A DNA stretch of 64,000 nucleotides from JADJVL01 sp046331545. GTDB taxonomy: Bacteria; Acidobacteriota; Holophagae; Holophagales; Holophagaceae. The translations under genes were made by a program, and so were the position numbers. Shown here one piece after another: positions 16,557 to 25,416 of this stretch. The notes under the pieces are model-generated. The model made no database searches, was not told the DNA's origin, and saw nothing but the letters and a program-made list of their open reading frames with translations. The DNA is taken from the NCBI GenBank assembly GCA_046331545.1, contig JAXLQR010000002.1:1612001-1676000 (forward strand). The letters are read 5' to 3'. Numbering within the stretch: the stretch's first letter is position 1; the number at the start of each line of letters is the position of its first letter.

Positions 16557-17255
16557 ATGAAGTTCTTTTTCCACTTAGCGCGTGTCGGCGCCCTCCTGAC
16601 GGCCACCGCCGCCCTGAGCGCCCAGGCTCCGGGCTCCTTCGCATTCAAGATGGGCGGCGGCCCCCTCGGTGGCCAGGCCAAGGGCGTCTTCGGAAACGCC
16701 GGCTACACCGCGGGAGCCGACCTTGAATACACCACCAAGTTCGGATCGGACAGCCGGCTCGTCTACGGCTTCGGGTACCGCTACCTGCCCGGCGACAACG
16801 ACCTCCTGAGCTACATCCCCTTCAGCATCGCCGCGACCAACGTCAACCCGAGCTACTACGAGACCCGCAACCGCAGGGCCGAGGGCCAGTCCTTCCATCT
16901 CGCCGCCCTCTACCGCCAGGACGCCTGGCTCGACGGCGTCTACTGGCAGGGCGGCCTGCGCCTGGGGCGCACCCGGGTGAAGTCGGTGGACACCGGCACG
17001 CGCATCACCACCAACGGCCAGGCGATCGCCAACACCACCACCACCACCCCCAGCGCCAACATCCTGGCCATCGACTCCATCGCCACCAACGAATCCAAGG
17101 CGTCCACCGCGATCACCCCCGTCCTCGGCGTCGGCTACCGCTTCGGCGACAAGTACGCCGTGGAGCTGAACGCGGCCAACGTCACCGTGTCCACCCCGAA
17201 GGTGTCCTCGAAGAGCGGCCTCTCCTTCGAGCTGTCCTTCAGCGTGACCTTCTAA
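16557..17255 (+). CDS. Outer-membrane beta-barrel protein
   Basis: About 232 aa from ATG 16557, which has a GTGGAGG ribosome site and begins a clear signal peptide (MKFFFHLARVGALLTATAAL, cleavage after LSAQA). The mature part is strand-rich with alternating aromatic residues (LVYGFGYRYLPG, FHLAALYRQDAWLDGVYWQG, VLGVGYRFGDKYAVEL) and ends in Phe (LSFELSFSVTF), the usual outer-membrane barrel end. About eight strands would fit. It is the first gene of a three-gene unit with the TonB receptor 27 bp downstream. Ligand or function unknown; there is a Thr/Ala-rich loop around residues 150-190. Confidence 0.82.
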   Translation: MKFFFHLARVGALLTATAALSAQAPGSFAFKMGGGPLGGQAKGVFGNAGYTAGADLEYTTKFGSDSRLVYGFGYRYLPGDNDLLSYIPFSIAATNVNPSYYETRNRRAEGQSFHLAALYRQDAWLDGVYWQGGLRLGRTRVKSVDTGTRITTNGQAIANTTTTTPSANILAIDSIATNESKASTAITPVLGVGYRFGDKYAVELNAANVTVSTPKVSSKSGLSFELSFSVTF

Positions 17256-17282
17256 CCGACGACCTTCGCTGGGAGTTCCAAC

Positions 17283-20200
17283 ATGACGATTCCGAACAGG
17301 ACTACGTTCACGGCGCTGGCTTTCCTCCTGGCCGCGGGGCCCGCCGCGGTCGCGCAGGAGTCCACCGGCCAGATCCTCGGGGCGCTGCGTCTCAAGGACG
17401 GCAAGGCCGTGGCCAACGCCACCATCACCATCACCTCGCCCGCCCTGCAGGGGCAGCGCCGCGTCGCCACCGACGGCGCCGGCACCTTCCGCGCGCCCCT
17501 GCTCCCGCCCGGGCGCTACACCCTCACCGCCTCGAAGGATGGCTTCGTCACGACCCGGGCCGAAGTCGAGCTCGGCGTCGGCCAGATCCTCCGCCAGGAC
17601 CTCCTGACCGCCGAATCCGTGGCGGCCACGACGGTCGAGGTCGTGGCCACCGCCTCCACGGTGGACAAGACCGACGTGAAGCAGTCGACGGCCTTCTCCG
17701 ACGACGTGCTCAACACGATCCCCCGCACGGTCCGGAGCCTCACCAACATCGCGCTCCTCGCCCCGGGCGTGACGACCGGCATCGCCGGGCGAGTCACCAT
17801 CCGCGGCAGCCAGACCACCGGCAACCGCTACCTCCTGAACGGCACGGACATCGCCGACAACGTGTTCAACGTCTCCGGCGGCCGGCAGTACTACGTGGAC
17901 GATTCCATCGACCAGGTCCAGGTGCTCCAGAGCCCCGTGCACGCCCGCTACGGCAACTTCACCGGCGGCGTGATCAACGCCATCACCAAGTCCGGCGGCA
18001 ACGACTTCTCCGGCGTCCTCCGCGCCAACATCAACCGGACCGACTGGAGCGCCGCGGCACCCCGCGGGCTCCGCCCCGCCGTGGCCCCCTCCAACAGCGG
18101 CCTCACCAACGGCGAGGACATCCTCAGCCGCACCTACACCCTCCAGGTGGGCGGCCCGATCTGGAAGGACCGCATCTGGTTCAACTTCTCCACGAAGCAG
18201 AACCCGCAGTCCGCGACCCAGGGGACCTTCTCGGCCCCCGGCCCCACCACCACGAACTCCGACGGCAGCCCGCGCCTCACGCTGCCCACGGAAGGCGCGG
18301 CCTACACCACCACCACGGACCTCACCTTCTACGAGGGCAAGCTGACCTTCGCCATCACCTCCGACCACACCATCGAGGTCGGCGGCAGCAAGCAGAAGCA
18401 GCACACGGCGAACAGCCCGTTCATCGGGAACTCCTTCGACCCCGACACCCTCTCGGACCGCGACGACACCAACGAGTACCGCTCGCTCGCCTACCGCGGC
18501 GTGCTCGGCAACAACCTCAGCATCGAGGCCCGCTTCTCCAACAAGATCGACCAGATCCTGAGCGGCGGCAAGCTCAACCGCCCGCGGAACCAGCGCATCG
18601 ACGTGCTGCTGAGCAACCTCGCCTACTATCGCTTCAACAACGCCACGTTCAGCGCGGTGAATCCCCTCGAGCGCAACGCCAAGACCTACACCGCGAACGT
18701 GACCTGGTACAGCCCCACCACCGCCATGGGCCAGCACATCGTGGACGTCGGATTCGAGCGCGTCCGCACCGGCCAGAAGTCGGACAATGCCCAGACCCCC
18801 ACCGGCATCCGCATGTTCGTCTCGGGCATCAACCCCGACGGCACCTACCGCGCCTTCCGGTCCGGCGTCCCCAGCGGCGGCGACAGCATCGAGCTGAGCC
18901 TGACCAGCGCGGCCGAGGCCACCTCCGTGGCCGACTCCGCCTGGATCAACGACGTCGTCACCTTCTCGCCCTCGTGGCAGATCATGCTCGGCCTGCGCTA
19001 CGACAAGGCCAGCGCCACGGACACCCTGGGCACGAAGACCATCAGCTCCAGCAAGATGAGCCCGCGCTTCCAGGTCACCTACGACCCCTTCCAGGACCAG
19101 AGCTGGATCTTCCGCGGCCACGCCGCCACCTACGTGGGCCGGCTCCATGACGGCTTCACCACCCGCTTCACCTACTCCGGCAACCCCGTCCGCGAAGGCT
19201 ACCTGATCAAGACCAACGGGACCGCCTACACCTACGACCAGATCACCAATCTCGCGTCGTGGGACATCAGCCCCGACGGCTTCATCTACGCCGCCGGCGG
19301 CCCCACCTCCTTCGTGGACCCGAACATCAAGGCCCCGTCCGCGAACGAGTACGGCCTGAGCGCCCGCCACAACTGGAAGGACGGCTCCTTCATCGAGTTC
19401 CGCACCGCCCGCAGGGTCTGGAAGGACTTCTACAACGACTTCAACGTCATCGGCGACGAGTACGCCTACAACTCCGTCATCGTCCCCGGCATCTCCGTGC
19501 GCAACATCGGCACCCGGTGGCGCACCGATGATCGCGTCAAGCGCCATTACAACAACGCCGAGATGGAGTTCCTCTTCGTCCTCTCGCCCCAGTTCCAGTT
19601 CGGCGGCAACTACACCTACGCCACCCTGAAGGGCAACGGCGAAGGCGGCGACTCGGGCGGCGCGAACGTGGCCGTGACCGGCGACACCCTGGGCGACTTC
19701 GACGCGGTCCACCAGGCCAATGGCCGGGACACCAACTACTACGCCCCCTACGGCTTCCTCGCCGGCGACCAGAGCCACAAGGCCAGCCTCTACCTGAACT
19801 ACATCAACCGGTCCGAGAAGGGCACCCTGTTCACCGGCTCCCTCCTCTTCAACTATTCCGGTGGCGGCGTCTACAGCCTCACGCGTTCCACCGTGTTCGG
19901 CAGCGAGCTCCAGGCCGCCGCGACGGCCGCCGGCAGCACCATCGCTTCGCAGTACTCCAGCTTCTACCCGAACTACACCCGCTACTTCGGGGAGCGCGGC
20001 ATCGGCCGCTTCAACGACACCTTCAACTTCGACCTCAAGCTCGGCCTGGAAGTCCCGATCTGGAGCAAGCTGCGCGGGTTCGTCGAACTGACCGTGTTCA
20101 ACGTCTTCAACCACTGGCAGCGCGCGACCTTCTCCACCTCCACGCTCGCGGGCACGGTGACCACCACCAGCCCCCTCAGCGGCTACCGCGCCCTCCCCTG

Positions 20201-20300
20201 GGGCACCAACACCTCAAACCTGACGGGCTGGGGCACCTACGGGGCCGCGGACTACGTGGGCGGCCGCTCCGTCGTCCTGTCGACCGGATTCAAGTGGTAA
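17283..20300 (+). CDS. TonB-dependent receptor with N-terminal carboxypeptidase-regulatory-like domain (Oar-like)
   Basis: About 1005 aa. Signal peptide (about 1-25, ending PAAVAQ) and a carboxypeptidase-regulatory-like beta-sandwich (about 30-105: GQILGALRLKDGKAVANATI, RYTLTASKDGF). The plug domain (about 120-240) has TIRGSQTTGNRYLLNGTDIADN and YGNFTGGVINAITKSGGNDFSG. A large beta-barrel follows, ending with FKW. This layout is common in Acidobacteriota and Myxococcota (Oar family) and often serves large or proteinaceous ligands; the substrate here is unknown. Flanked by two small barrel proteins in the same orientation, so probably an outer-membrane complex or uptake locus. No TonB or ExbBD gene is nearby. 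Confidence 0.92.
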   Translation: MTIPNRTTFTALAFLLAAGPAAVAQESTGQILGALRLKDGKAVANATITITSPALQGQRRVATDGAGTFRAPLLPPGRYTLTASKDGFVTTRAEVELGVGQILRQDLLTAESVAATTVEVVATASTVDKTDVKQSTAFSDDVLNTIPRTVRSLTNIALLAPGVTTGIAGRVTIRGSQTTGNRYLLNGTDIADNVFNVSGGRQYYVDDSIDQVQVLQSPVHARYGNFTGGVINAITKSGGNDFSGVLRANINRTDWSAAAPRGLRPAVAPSNSGLTNGEDILSRTYTLQVGGPIWKDRIWFNFSTKQNPQSATQGTFSAPGPTTTNSDGSPRLTLPTEGAAYTTTTDLTFYEGKLTFAITSDHTIEVGGSKQKQHTANSPFIGNSFDPDTLSDRDDTNEYRSLAYRGVLGNNLSIEARFSNKIDQILSGGKLNRPRNQRIDVLLSNLAYYRFNNATFSAVNPLERNAKTYTANVTWYSPTTAMGQHIVDVGFERVRTGQKSDNAQTPTGIRMFVSGINPDGTYRAFRSGVPSGGDSIELSLTSAAEATSVADSAWINDVVTFSPSWQIMLGLRYDKASATDTLGTKTISSSKMSPRFQVTYDPFQDQSWIFRGHAATYVGRLHDGFTTRFTYSGNPVREGYLIKTNGTAYTYDQITNLASWDISPDGFIYAAGGPTSFVDPNIKAPSANEYGLSARHNWKDGSFIEFRTARRVWKDFYNDFNVIGDEYAYNSVIVPGISVRNIGTRWRTDDRVKRHYNNAEMEFLFVLSPQFQFGGNYTYATLKGNGEGGDSGGANVAVTGDTLGDFDAVHQANGRDTNYYAPYGFLAGDQSHKASLYLNYINRSEKGTLFTGSLLFNYSGGGVYSLTRSTVFGSELQAAATAAGSTIASQYSSFYPNYTRYFGERGIGRFNDTFNFDLKLGLEVPIWSKLRGFVELTVFNVFNHWQRATFSTSTLAGTVTTTSPLSGYRALPWGTNTSNLTGWGTYGAADYVGGRSVVLSTGFKW

Positions 20301-20328
20301 TCCCTGACCCTCACCTGGAGACATCGCG

Positions 20329-20895
20329 ATGAAGCTCTTCCGCACCATTCCGCTCCTCGCCCTCGGCGTCCTGCCCGCCTTCGCGCAAACGCCGGGATTC
20401 GAGGCGAACGTGTCCACGATGATCGGCGTCGGGGACATGACCCGCATCACCTCCGCCAACGACTTGGTCGGGAACTCCCTCGAGTTCGGCTTCCGCCTCG
20501 ACATGGCCGACGGCGTCGCCCACCGCTTCCACCTCGGCGCCTTCGGCGTCAAGGGCAAGCCGGGCACCGGCCTCGAAGGCTCGTCCCCGAAGCATTTCGT
20601 GTTCGGCTACGACCTCATGAAGGATTTCAAGAAGTGGTCCTTCTACGGCGGCCTCATGGCCGTGAAGTGGAAGCAGGACGACGGCAAGATCACCGATTCG
20701 GCCTTCGGGGACGTCGTTCCCGGCTCGACCACGAACTTCAACAACAAGGGCAAGGGCACCAAGTTCGGCGCCCGCATCGGCACCGAGTACATCTTCAACG
20801 CCCACTGGCGCGGCGTGCTCGGCTACAACCAGACCGAGTTCAACAAGCGCTACCAGCCGGGCTGGTGGAACCTGGGCGTGACCTACCGCTTCTAG
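20329..20895 (+). CDS. Small outer-membrane beta-barrel protein
   Basis: About 188 aa. Signal peptide MKLFRTIPLLALGVLPAFAQ, then strand-rich sequence (VSTMIGVGDMTRI, FGFRLDMADGVAHRFHLGAF, FVFGYDLMKDFKKWSFYGGL, GRARIGTEYIF-type turns) ending in the aromatic-rich GWWNLGVTYRF, which fits an eight-stranded barrel. It follows the TonB-dependent receptor by 28 bp and is followed by a strong terminator, so it closes the three-gene outer-membrane unit. Function unknown. Confidence 0.82.
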   Translation: MKLFRTIPLLALGVLPAFAQTPGFEANVSTMIGVGDMTRITSANDLVGNSLEFGFRLDMADGVAHRFHLGAFGVKGKPGTGLEGSSPKHFVFGYDLMKDFKKWSFYGGLMAVKWKQDDGKITDSAFGDVVPGSTTNFNNKGKGTKFGARIGTEYIFNAHWRGVLGYNQTEFNKRYQPGWWNLGVTYRF

Positions 20896-20915
20896 GGCGC
20901 GCGACGCGCCGTCAA

Positions 20916-20940
20916 GAGGGGCCCTCCGGGGCCCCTTTTT
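20916..20940 (+). terminator. Rho-independent terminator of the outer-membrane unit
   Basis: GGGGCCC (20918-20924), loop TCCG, GGGCCCC (20929-20935), directly followed by TTTTT. The stem is seven G/C pairs, extendable by an A-T pair, placed 20 bp after the stop of the small barrel gene. Confidence 0.85.
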
Positions 20941-20967
20941 CGTGGCTGGCTGGGCTATCGTCAGGGC

Positions 20968-21951
20968 ATGGCCCGCATCCTCCTCCTCCACACCGGCGGC
21001 ACCCTGGGCATGACGCCCCACGGGACGCCCTCCTCCCTGGCGCCGGGGGCCTACCTGGACCACGTGCTGGAGCAGGTGCCGGAACTGAAGGAGCTGGCGG
21101 AGCTGGAGGTGGAGGTCCCCTTCAACTGCGACAGCGCGACCCTGGAGCCCGAGGGGGTGCTGGGCCTCGCCGCCCACGTGCGCGCCTCGGCCGCGCGCTT
21201 CGACGGAATGGTGCTCATCCACGGCACGGACACCATGGCCTTCACAGCCTCCCTGCTGGGCTTCCTGCTCGCGGACCTGGGCAAGCCCGTGGTGCTCACC
21301 GGCAGCCAGCGGCCCCTCGCCTACGTGCGCAGCGACGCGCGGGGCAACCTCGTGAACGCGGTGGACCTCGCCACCCGCGGCGTCGCCGAGGTGGGGATCT
21401 GCTTCGGCAACCGGTGGCTGCGCGGCGTGGCCTGCGACAAGGTGAGCGTGCACCGCTTCGACGCCTTCGACTCCCCGAACCTCCCGCCGCTCGCCGAGAT
21501 GGGCATGGACGTGGTGGTGGACCCCGAGGCGGGGACCTTCCCGCGGCGGGTGCCGCCGGGCCTCGGCGGGCGTTTCGACGCGCGCGTCCACGCCCTGCGC
21601 CCCTTCCCCGGCATGGCCTGGCACCTGCCGCCGCCGGAGGCCCGCGCCGTGCTGATCGAGGCCTACGGAGCCGGCAACCTCCCCACGGGACGGGCCGACC
21701 TCCAAGCCTTCGTGGACCACTGCGCGGAGCGCGGCCTGCCGGTGGTGGTGGGCACCCAGTGCGCCTCCGGGGCCGTGGACCTCACCGCCTACGAGCTGGG
21801 CCGCTTCCTGGAGGCCCGGGGGGCCATCTCGGGCGGGCCGCACACCCGCTGGGCCAGCCTCGCCAAGCTGGGGCTGCTGCTGGGTGCGAACCACGGGCTC
21901 GGGGCCGTCCGCGAGGCCTTCGCGACGTCCTGGGCGGGCGAGCCCGTCTAG
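20968..21951 (+). CDS. ansA: Type I L-asparaginase
   Basis: About 327 aa. N-terminal ILLLHTGGTLGM holds the first catalytic Thr; the second Thr is in VLIHGTDTMAFTASLL (about residue 90), followed by KPVVLTGSQRPLAYVRSD and ARGNLVNAVDLA. The C-terminal domain has VVVGTQCASGAVDLTAYELG. These are the standard motifs of the cytoplasmic bacterial asparaginase/glutaminase family, which hydrolyses Asn to Asp and ammonia. It stands alone between a terminator and a convergent APH-like gene. A second, unrelated asparaginase-II-like gene lies at 38768. Confidence 0.93.
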   Translation: MARILLLHTGGTLGMTPHGTPSSLAPGAYLDHVLEQVPELKELAELEVEVPFNCDSATLEPEGVLGLAAHVRASAARFDGMVLIHGTDTMAFTASLLGFLLADLGKPVVLTGSQRPLAYVRSDARGNLVNAVDLATRGVAEVGICFGNRWLRGVACDKVSVHRFDAFDSPNLPPLAEMGMDVVVDPEAGTFPRRVPPGLGGRFDARVHALRPFPGMAWHLPPPEARAVLIEAYGAGNLPTGRADLQAFVDHCAERGLPVVVGTQCASGAVDLTAYELGRFLEARGAISGGPHTRWASLAKLGLLLGANHGLGAVREAFATSWAGEPV

Positions 21952-21964
21952 GGTCCCAAGGGCC

Positions 21965-23095
21965 TCAGGACGACGAGAGCGCCTCCTCCCCGAGCCCGAG
22001 GAGGAAGTCCAGGGCCTGCCCGCGCTGCGCGAGGAGGTCGTCGTAGGACCGCCCCGCGCGCCAGACCAGGAGGTCCCGCCAGCCCGGCTCCACCGCGGCC
22101 CAGAGGGCGCGGGCCGCCACGGGGAGCGCCCACAGCAGGCTCGCGGCGGTGCAGTGGACCTTCCTCAGCTCCCGGACCTCACCGGCATGCCCGCCGTCCC
22201 GAAGCCCTTCGACGTGCCCTTCGAAGGCCGCCCGGTCTAGGTCCCGGGCCTCCCGGGGATCCGCCCGGAAGGTGGCCAGGGCGCCGCCCACCAGGGAGGC
22301 GGCGTCGGCCCCCAAGGGGCCCCGTCCCGCCTGGGCCCAGTCGAGCAGGACCCATTCGGCCTCCCGGCCTGGATCGGAAGGCACCGGCACCAGGTTCAGG
22401 GGGTGGAGGTCCCCGTGGAGGAAGCCCTCGGGGAGCCCCTCGAGGGCGTTCAGCAGGCGGTCCCGCGCGGACCACAGGCCGAGCAGGCGGTCCTTCAGGG
22501 AGGCGGGCCAGCGGCGGCGGACGTCGGGATGACGCCAGACGTCCTCCCGGGCGATGACGCCGGCGGGACCGTCGCGGTGCAGGACGTGACCCCGCAGCCC
22601 CGCGCCCCGGAGCCATCGCCCGCCGGCGGGCGGGACGGGGACGCTGACGTTGAATCGGCCGAGGGCGCGCGCGACCCGCCGGAAGGCTGGAGGGTCCCAG
22701 GCCCGGTCCGCGCCCGCGCCCGCGGGGACGTCCTCGAGCCAGATCCACGCGGTCCCGTCGGCCTCGACCTCCACGCCGTGGCATGCCGGGGCCCGCACCG
22801 GACCGGGAAGGCCGCGCAGGGCGCCCGAGGCATAGAGGTCGGACTCGGTGCGCCAGGCGAACCCGTCCCCGGGATCCCGGACCACCTTGAGCACCAGCCG
22901 CCAGGGCAGCCTCGCGGCTCCCGCGCAGGCGAGGCCCCGGAAGCGGTACAGGCCCGCCGTCGCGTCCCCCCAGCTCCATTCGGGGAGCGGCTCCTGGCGC
23001 CACTCCGTGACCACGGCCCCCGGGACGCCGAGCGCCCCTTCCACCCGGTCCTGCAGGCGGGCGCGATCCACCCGCGGTACTGCGGCCTGCGCCAT
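21965..23095 (-). CDS. APH-fold phosphotransferase family protein
   Basis: About 376 aa, read leftward. The C-terminal lobe has the phosphotransferase catalytic loop FLHGDLHPLNLVP and the metal-binding Asp in VLLDWAQAGRGPLG, typical of the aminoglycoside phosphotransferase/choline kinase superfamily. The N-lobe has a plausible ATP-anchoring Lys in RLVLKVVRD and an acidic hinge WIWLEDVPAG. Many members act on small metabolites rather than antibiotics, and nothing nearby gives a substrate. Convergent with ansA (13 bp between stops) and divergent from serS (104 bp). Resistance should not be inferred. Confidence 0.82.
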   Translation of the reverse strand: MAQAAVPRVDRARLQDRVEGALGVPGAVVTEWRQEPLPEWSWGDATAGLYRFRGLACAGAARLPWRLVLKVVRDPGDGFAWRTESDLYASGALRGLPGPVRAPACHGVEVEADGTAWIWLEDVPAGAGADRAWDPPAFRRVARALGRFNVSVPVPPAGGRWLRGAGLRGHVLHRDGPAGVIAREDVWRHPDVRRRWPASLKDRLLGLWSARDRLLNALEGLPEGFLHGDLHPLNLVPVPSDPGREAEWVLLDWAQAGRGPLGADAASLVGGALATFRADPREARDLDRAAFEGHVEGLRDGGHAGEVRELRKVHCTAASLLWALPVAARALWAAVEPGWRDLLVWRAGRSYDDLLAQRGQALDFLLGLGEEALSSS

Positions 23096-23199
23096 GCGCG
23101 TTCCCCCCGCTCCGATTCTTCCACGGCCCCGGCCGGGTTGTCCGGCGGCTAGGGCCGGGCTCCCGGGACCGATAGACTGGAGCTTTCCCCGAGGCTCCC

Positions 23200-24474
23200 A
23201 TGCTGGATCTCCACCTCCTCCGCCAGGACCTGGACGCCGTCGAACGGGGTCTCGCGAATCGCGGGCTGGCCTTCGACCGGGCGACGTTCGAAGCGCTGGA
23301 GCGGTCCCGCAAGGCCGTGATCCAGGAGGCCGAGGCCCTGAAGGCCGAGCGCAACCGCGTGAGCGAGGAGGTCGGCCGCCTGAAGCGCGAGAAGCAGGAC
23401 GCCAGCGCCCTCATCGAGCAGCAGCGCGCCGTCGGCGAGAAGCTCAAGGCCCTGGAGCAGGCGGAGAAGGAGGCCGAGGCGGCCTTCCGCGACTTCCTGG
23501 CCCTGATCCCCAACCTGCCCCACGCCTCGGTGCCCGTGGGCAAGGACGAGCACGCCAACCTCGAGATCAAGCGCTGGGGGCAGGTCCCCGCCATCGAGCA
23601 GCCCCTGGACCACGTGGAGCTGGGCACGAAGCTCGGCATCCTCGACCTGGACCGGGCGGCCAAGCTCAGCGGCGCGCGCTTCAGCGTGCTGAAGGGCCTG
23701 GGCGCCAAGCTGGAGCGGGCGCTGGCCACCTTCATGCTCGACCGCCAGGGCGCCGCGGGCTACACCGAGGTGATCCCGCCCTACCTGGTGAACGCTGAGA
23801 GCCTCTATGGCACGGGCCAGTTGCCGAAGTTCGAGCAGGACCTCTTCAAGATGCCCCATGGCGAATCGAGCCTCTACCTCATCCCCACGGCCGAGGTGCC
23901 CGTCACCAACCTCTACCGGGACGAGGTGCTGCCCTTCGACGCGCTGCCCCTGCGCCACTGCGCGCTGACGCCCTGCTTCCGCTCCGAGGCCGGCAGCTAC
24001 GGCAAGGACACCAAGGGCATCATCCGCCAGCACCAGTTCCACAAGGTGGAGCTGGTCGCCTTCTGCGCCCCGGAGCAGGCCGAGGCCGAGCTGGAGCGCC
24101 TCACGGGCAACGCTGAAGCGATCCTCGAGGAACTGGAGCTGCCCTACCGCCGCGTCCTGCTCTGCACCGGCGACATGGGCTTCAGCAGCCAGAAGACCTA
24201 CGACCTGGAGGTCTGGGTGCCGTCCCAAGGCACCTACCGGGAGATCAGCTCCTGCAGCTGGTTCGGGGACTTCCAGGCCCGCCGCGGGAACCTCAAGTTC
24301 AGGCCCGCGGATCCCAAGGCCAAGGCCACGTTCCTCCACACCCTCAACGGCAGCGGCCTCGCCGTGGGCCGCACCTGGCTGGCGGTGCTGGAGAACAACC
24401 AGCAGCCCGACGGCAGCGTGAAGGTGCCGAAGGCGCTGCAGCCCTACCTGGGCTGCGACGTCATCCGCGCCTAG
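23200..24474 (+). CDS. serS: Seryl-tRNA synthetase
   Basis: About 424 aa, normal length. Residues 1-110 form the long charged antiparallel coiled-coil arm that grips tRNA-Ser (ERNRVSEEVGRLKREKQDA). The class II catalytic core has motif 2 (CFRSEAGSYGKDTKGIIRQH, followed by QFHKVEL) and motif 3 (NGSGLAVGRTWLAVLENNQQ). TAEVPVTNLYRDE contributes the Ser-binding TxE. It charges tRNA-Ser with serine. A GATAGACT -10-like box lies about 28 bp upstream of the ATG. Confidence 0.97.
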   Translation: MLDLHLLRQDLDAVERGLANRGLAFDRATFEALERSRKAVIQEAEALKAERNRVSEEVGRLKREKQDASALIEQQRAVGEKLKALEQAEKEAEAAFRDFLALIPNLPHASVPVGKDEHANLEIKRWGQVPAIEQPLDHVELGTKLGILDLDRAAKLSGARFSVLKGLGAKLERALATFMLDRQGAAGYTEVIPPYLVNAESLYGTGQLPKFEQDLFKMPHGESSLYLIPTAEVPVTNLYRDEVLPFDALPLRHCALTPCFRSEAGSYGKDTKGIIRQHQFHKVELVAFCAPEQAEAELERLTGNAEAILEELELPYRRVLLCTGDMGFSSQKTYDLEVWVPSQGTYREISSCSWFGDFQARRGNLKFRPADPKAKATFLHTLNGSGLAVGRTWLAVLENNQQPDGSVKVPKALQPYLGCDVIRA

Positions 24475-24481
24475 GCCCGCC

Positions 24482-25399
24482 ATGAGCCTCCTCGCCGTCG
24501 AGGGCCTGGGACTCCGCCGCGGCGGGGCCTGGCACCTCCGCGGCGTCTCCTTCGACATCGAACCCGGCGAGGCCTGGGGCGTGGTGGGCGAGAGCGGCGC
24601 GGGCAAGACGACCCTGATGCAGCTCGCGCTCGCCCTCCTGGAGCCCACCGAAGGCTCCGTCCGGCTGGACGGGGCGGCCTGGTCGGGGCTGCCCGAGAAG
24701 GCCCGGCGGCCCCGGCGGCCCCGGCTCCAGGCGGTCTTCCAGGACCCCCTCGCCAGCCTGCCGCCCCACCTCAGCGGCTGGCAGATCCTCAGCGAGCCCC
24801 TCGAGATCCACCGGCGCGGCGAGGCCCGGTCCCGGCGCGAGGCCGCCGCGGCCATGGCCGGGCGGGTCAAGTTCCCTGAATCCGCCCTGGACCAGAAGCC
24901 CGCCGCCTGGTCCGGCGGCCTGGCCCAGCGCCTGGCGGTGGCCCGGGCCCTCATGCTGGACCCCGCGCTGCTGGTGCTGGACGAACCGCTCTCGGCCCTG
25001 GACCCGACCCTCGGCGGGCACCTGCTGGAGCTGCTGCTGGAGCTGAAGGCCGCGGGCACGGCGCTGCTCTTCGTGAGCCATGACCTCCCGGCGGTGGCGC
25101 GGCTGTGCGACCGCATGCTGGTGCTCTACGGCGGCGAGGCGATGGTCCAGGGCCCTGCCGCGGGACTGCTCCGGGACCTGCGGCATCCCTACCTCAAGGG
25201 CCTGTGGGAATCCGTGCCCAGCCTCGACCGGCCCGGGGCGCCCCGCCGCTGGGGCGTGGAGGTGGTGCGGCCGGAGCTGCCCGGCGCCTGCCGCCTCTAT
25301 CCACGCTGCCCGTCGGCCACGGAGGCCTGCCGCAGCGCCCCGCCCCACGGCGAGGCCCTGCGCTGCCACCATCCGGACCCGCCGCCCGGCGCGGGCTAG
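24482..25399 (+). CDS. ABC transporter ATPase, oligopeptide (OppF/DppF) type, without adjacent permease
   Basis: About 305 aa. Walker A GESGAGKTTL, Q-loop VFQDPLASLPP, signature WSGGLAQRLAVARAL (a variant of LSGGQ), Walker B LLVLDEPLSALD and switch His FVSHDL are all present. The C-terminal region has the peptide-transporter tail (HPYLKGLWESVP, CRLYPRCPSATEACRSAPP) with the clustered Cys seen in OppD/OppF/DppF. It starts 7 bp after serS. No permease or binding-protein gene lies in the window, so its membrane partners must be encoded elsewhere. Confidence 0.9.
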   Translation: MSLLAVEGLGLRRGGAWHLRGVSFDIEPGEAWGVVGESGAGKTTLMQLALALLEPTEGSVRLDGAAWSGLPEKARRPRRPRLQAVFQDPLASLPPHLSGWQILSEPLEIHRRGEARSRREAAAAMAGRVKFPESALDQKPAAWSGGLAQRLAVARALMLDPALLVLDEPLSALDPTLGGHLLELLLELKAAGTALLFVSHDLPAVARLCDRMLVLYGGEAMVQGPAAGLLRDLRHPYLKGLWESVPSLDRPGAPRRWGVEVVRPELPGACRLYPRCPSATEACRSAPPHGEALRCHHPDPPPGAG

Positions 25400-25416
25400 G
25401 CTGGGCGTCCCGAAGG

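Noticed and set aside
16575..20114. 1,179-codon open frame on the minus strand across the outer-membrane genes
   Set aside because: It is antisense to a signal-peptide barrel and the TonB receptor; Val/Gly/Ala/Glu-rich shadow without any recognisable motif.
21965..23095. Aminoglycoside resistance gene
   Set aside because: Only the general APH-fold catalytic loop is seen; the family has many metabolite kinases and there is no mobile or resistance context.
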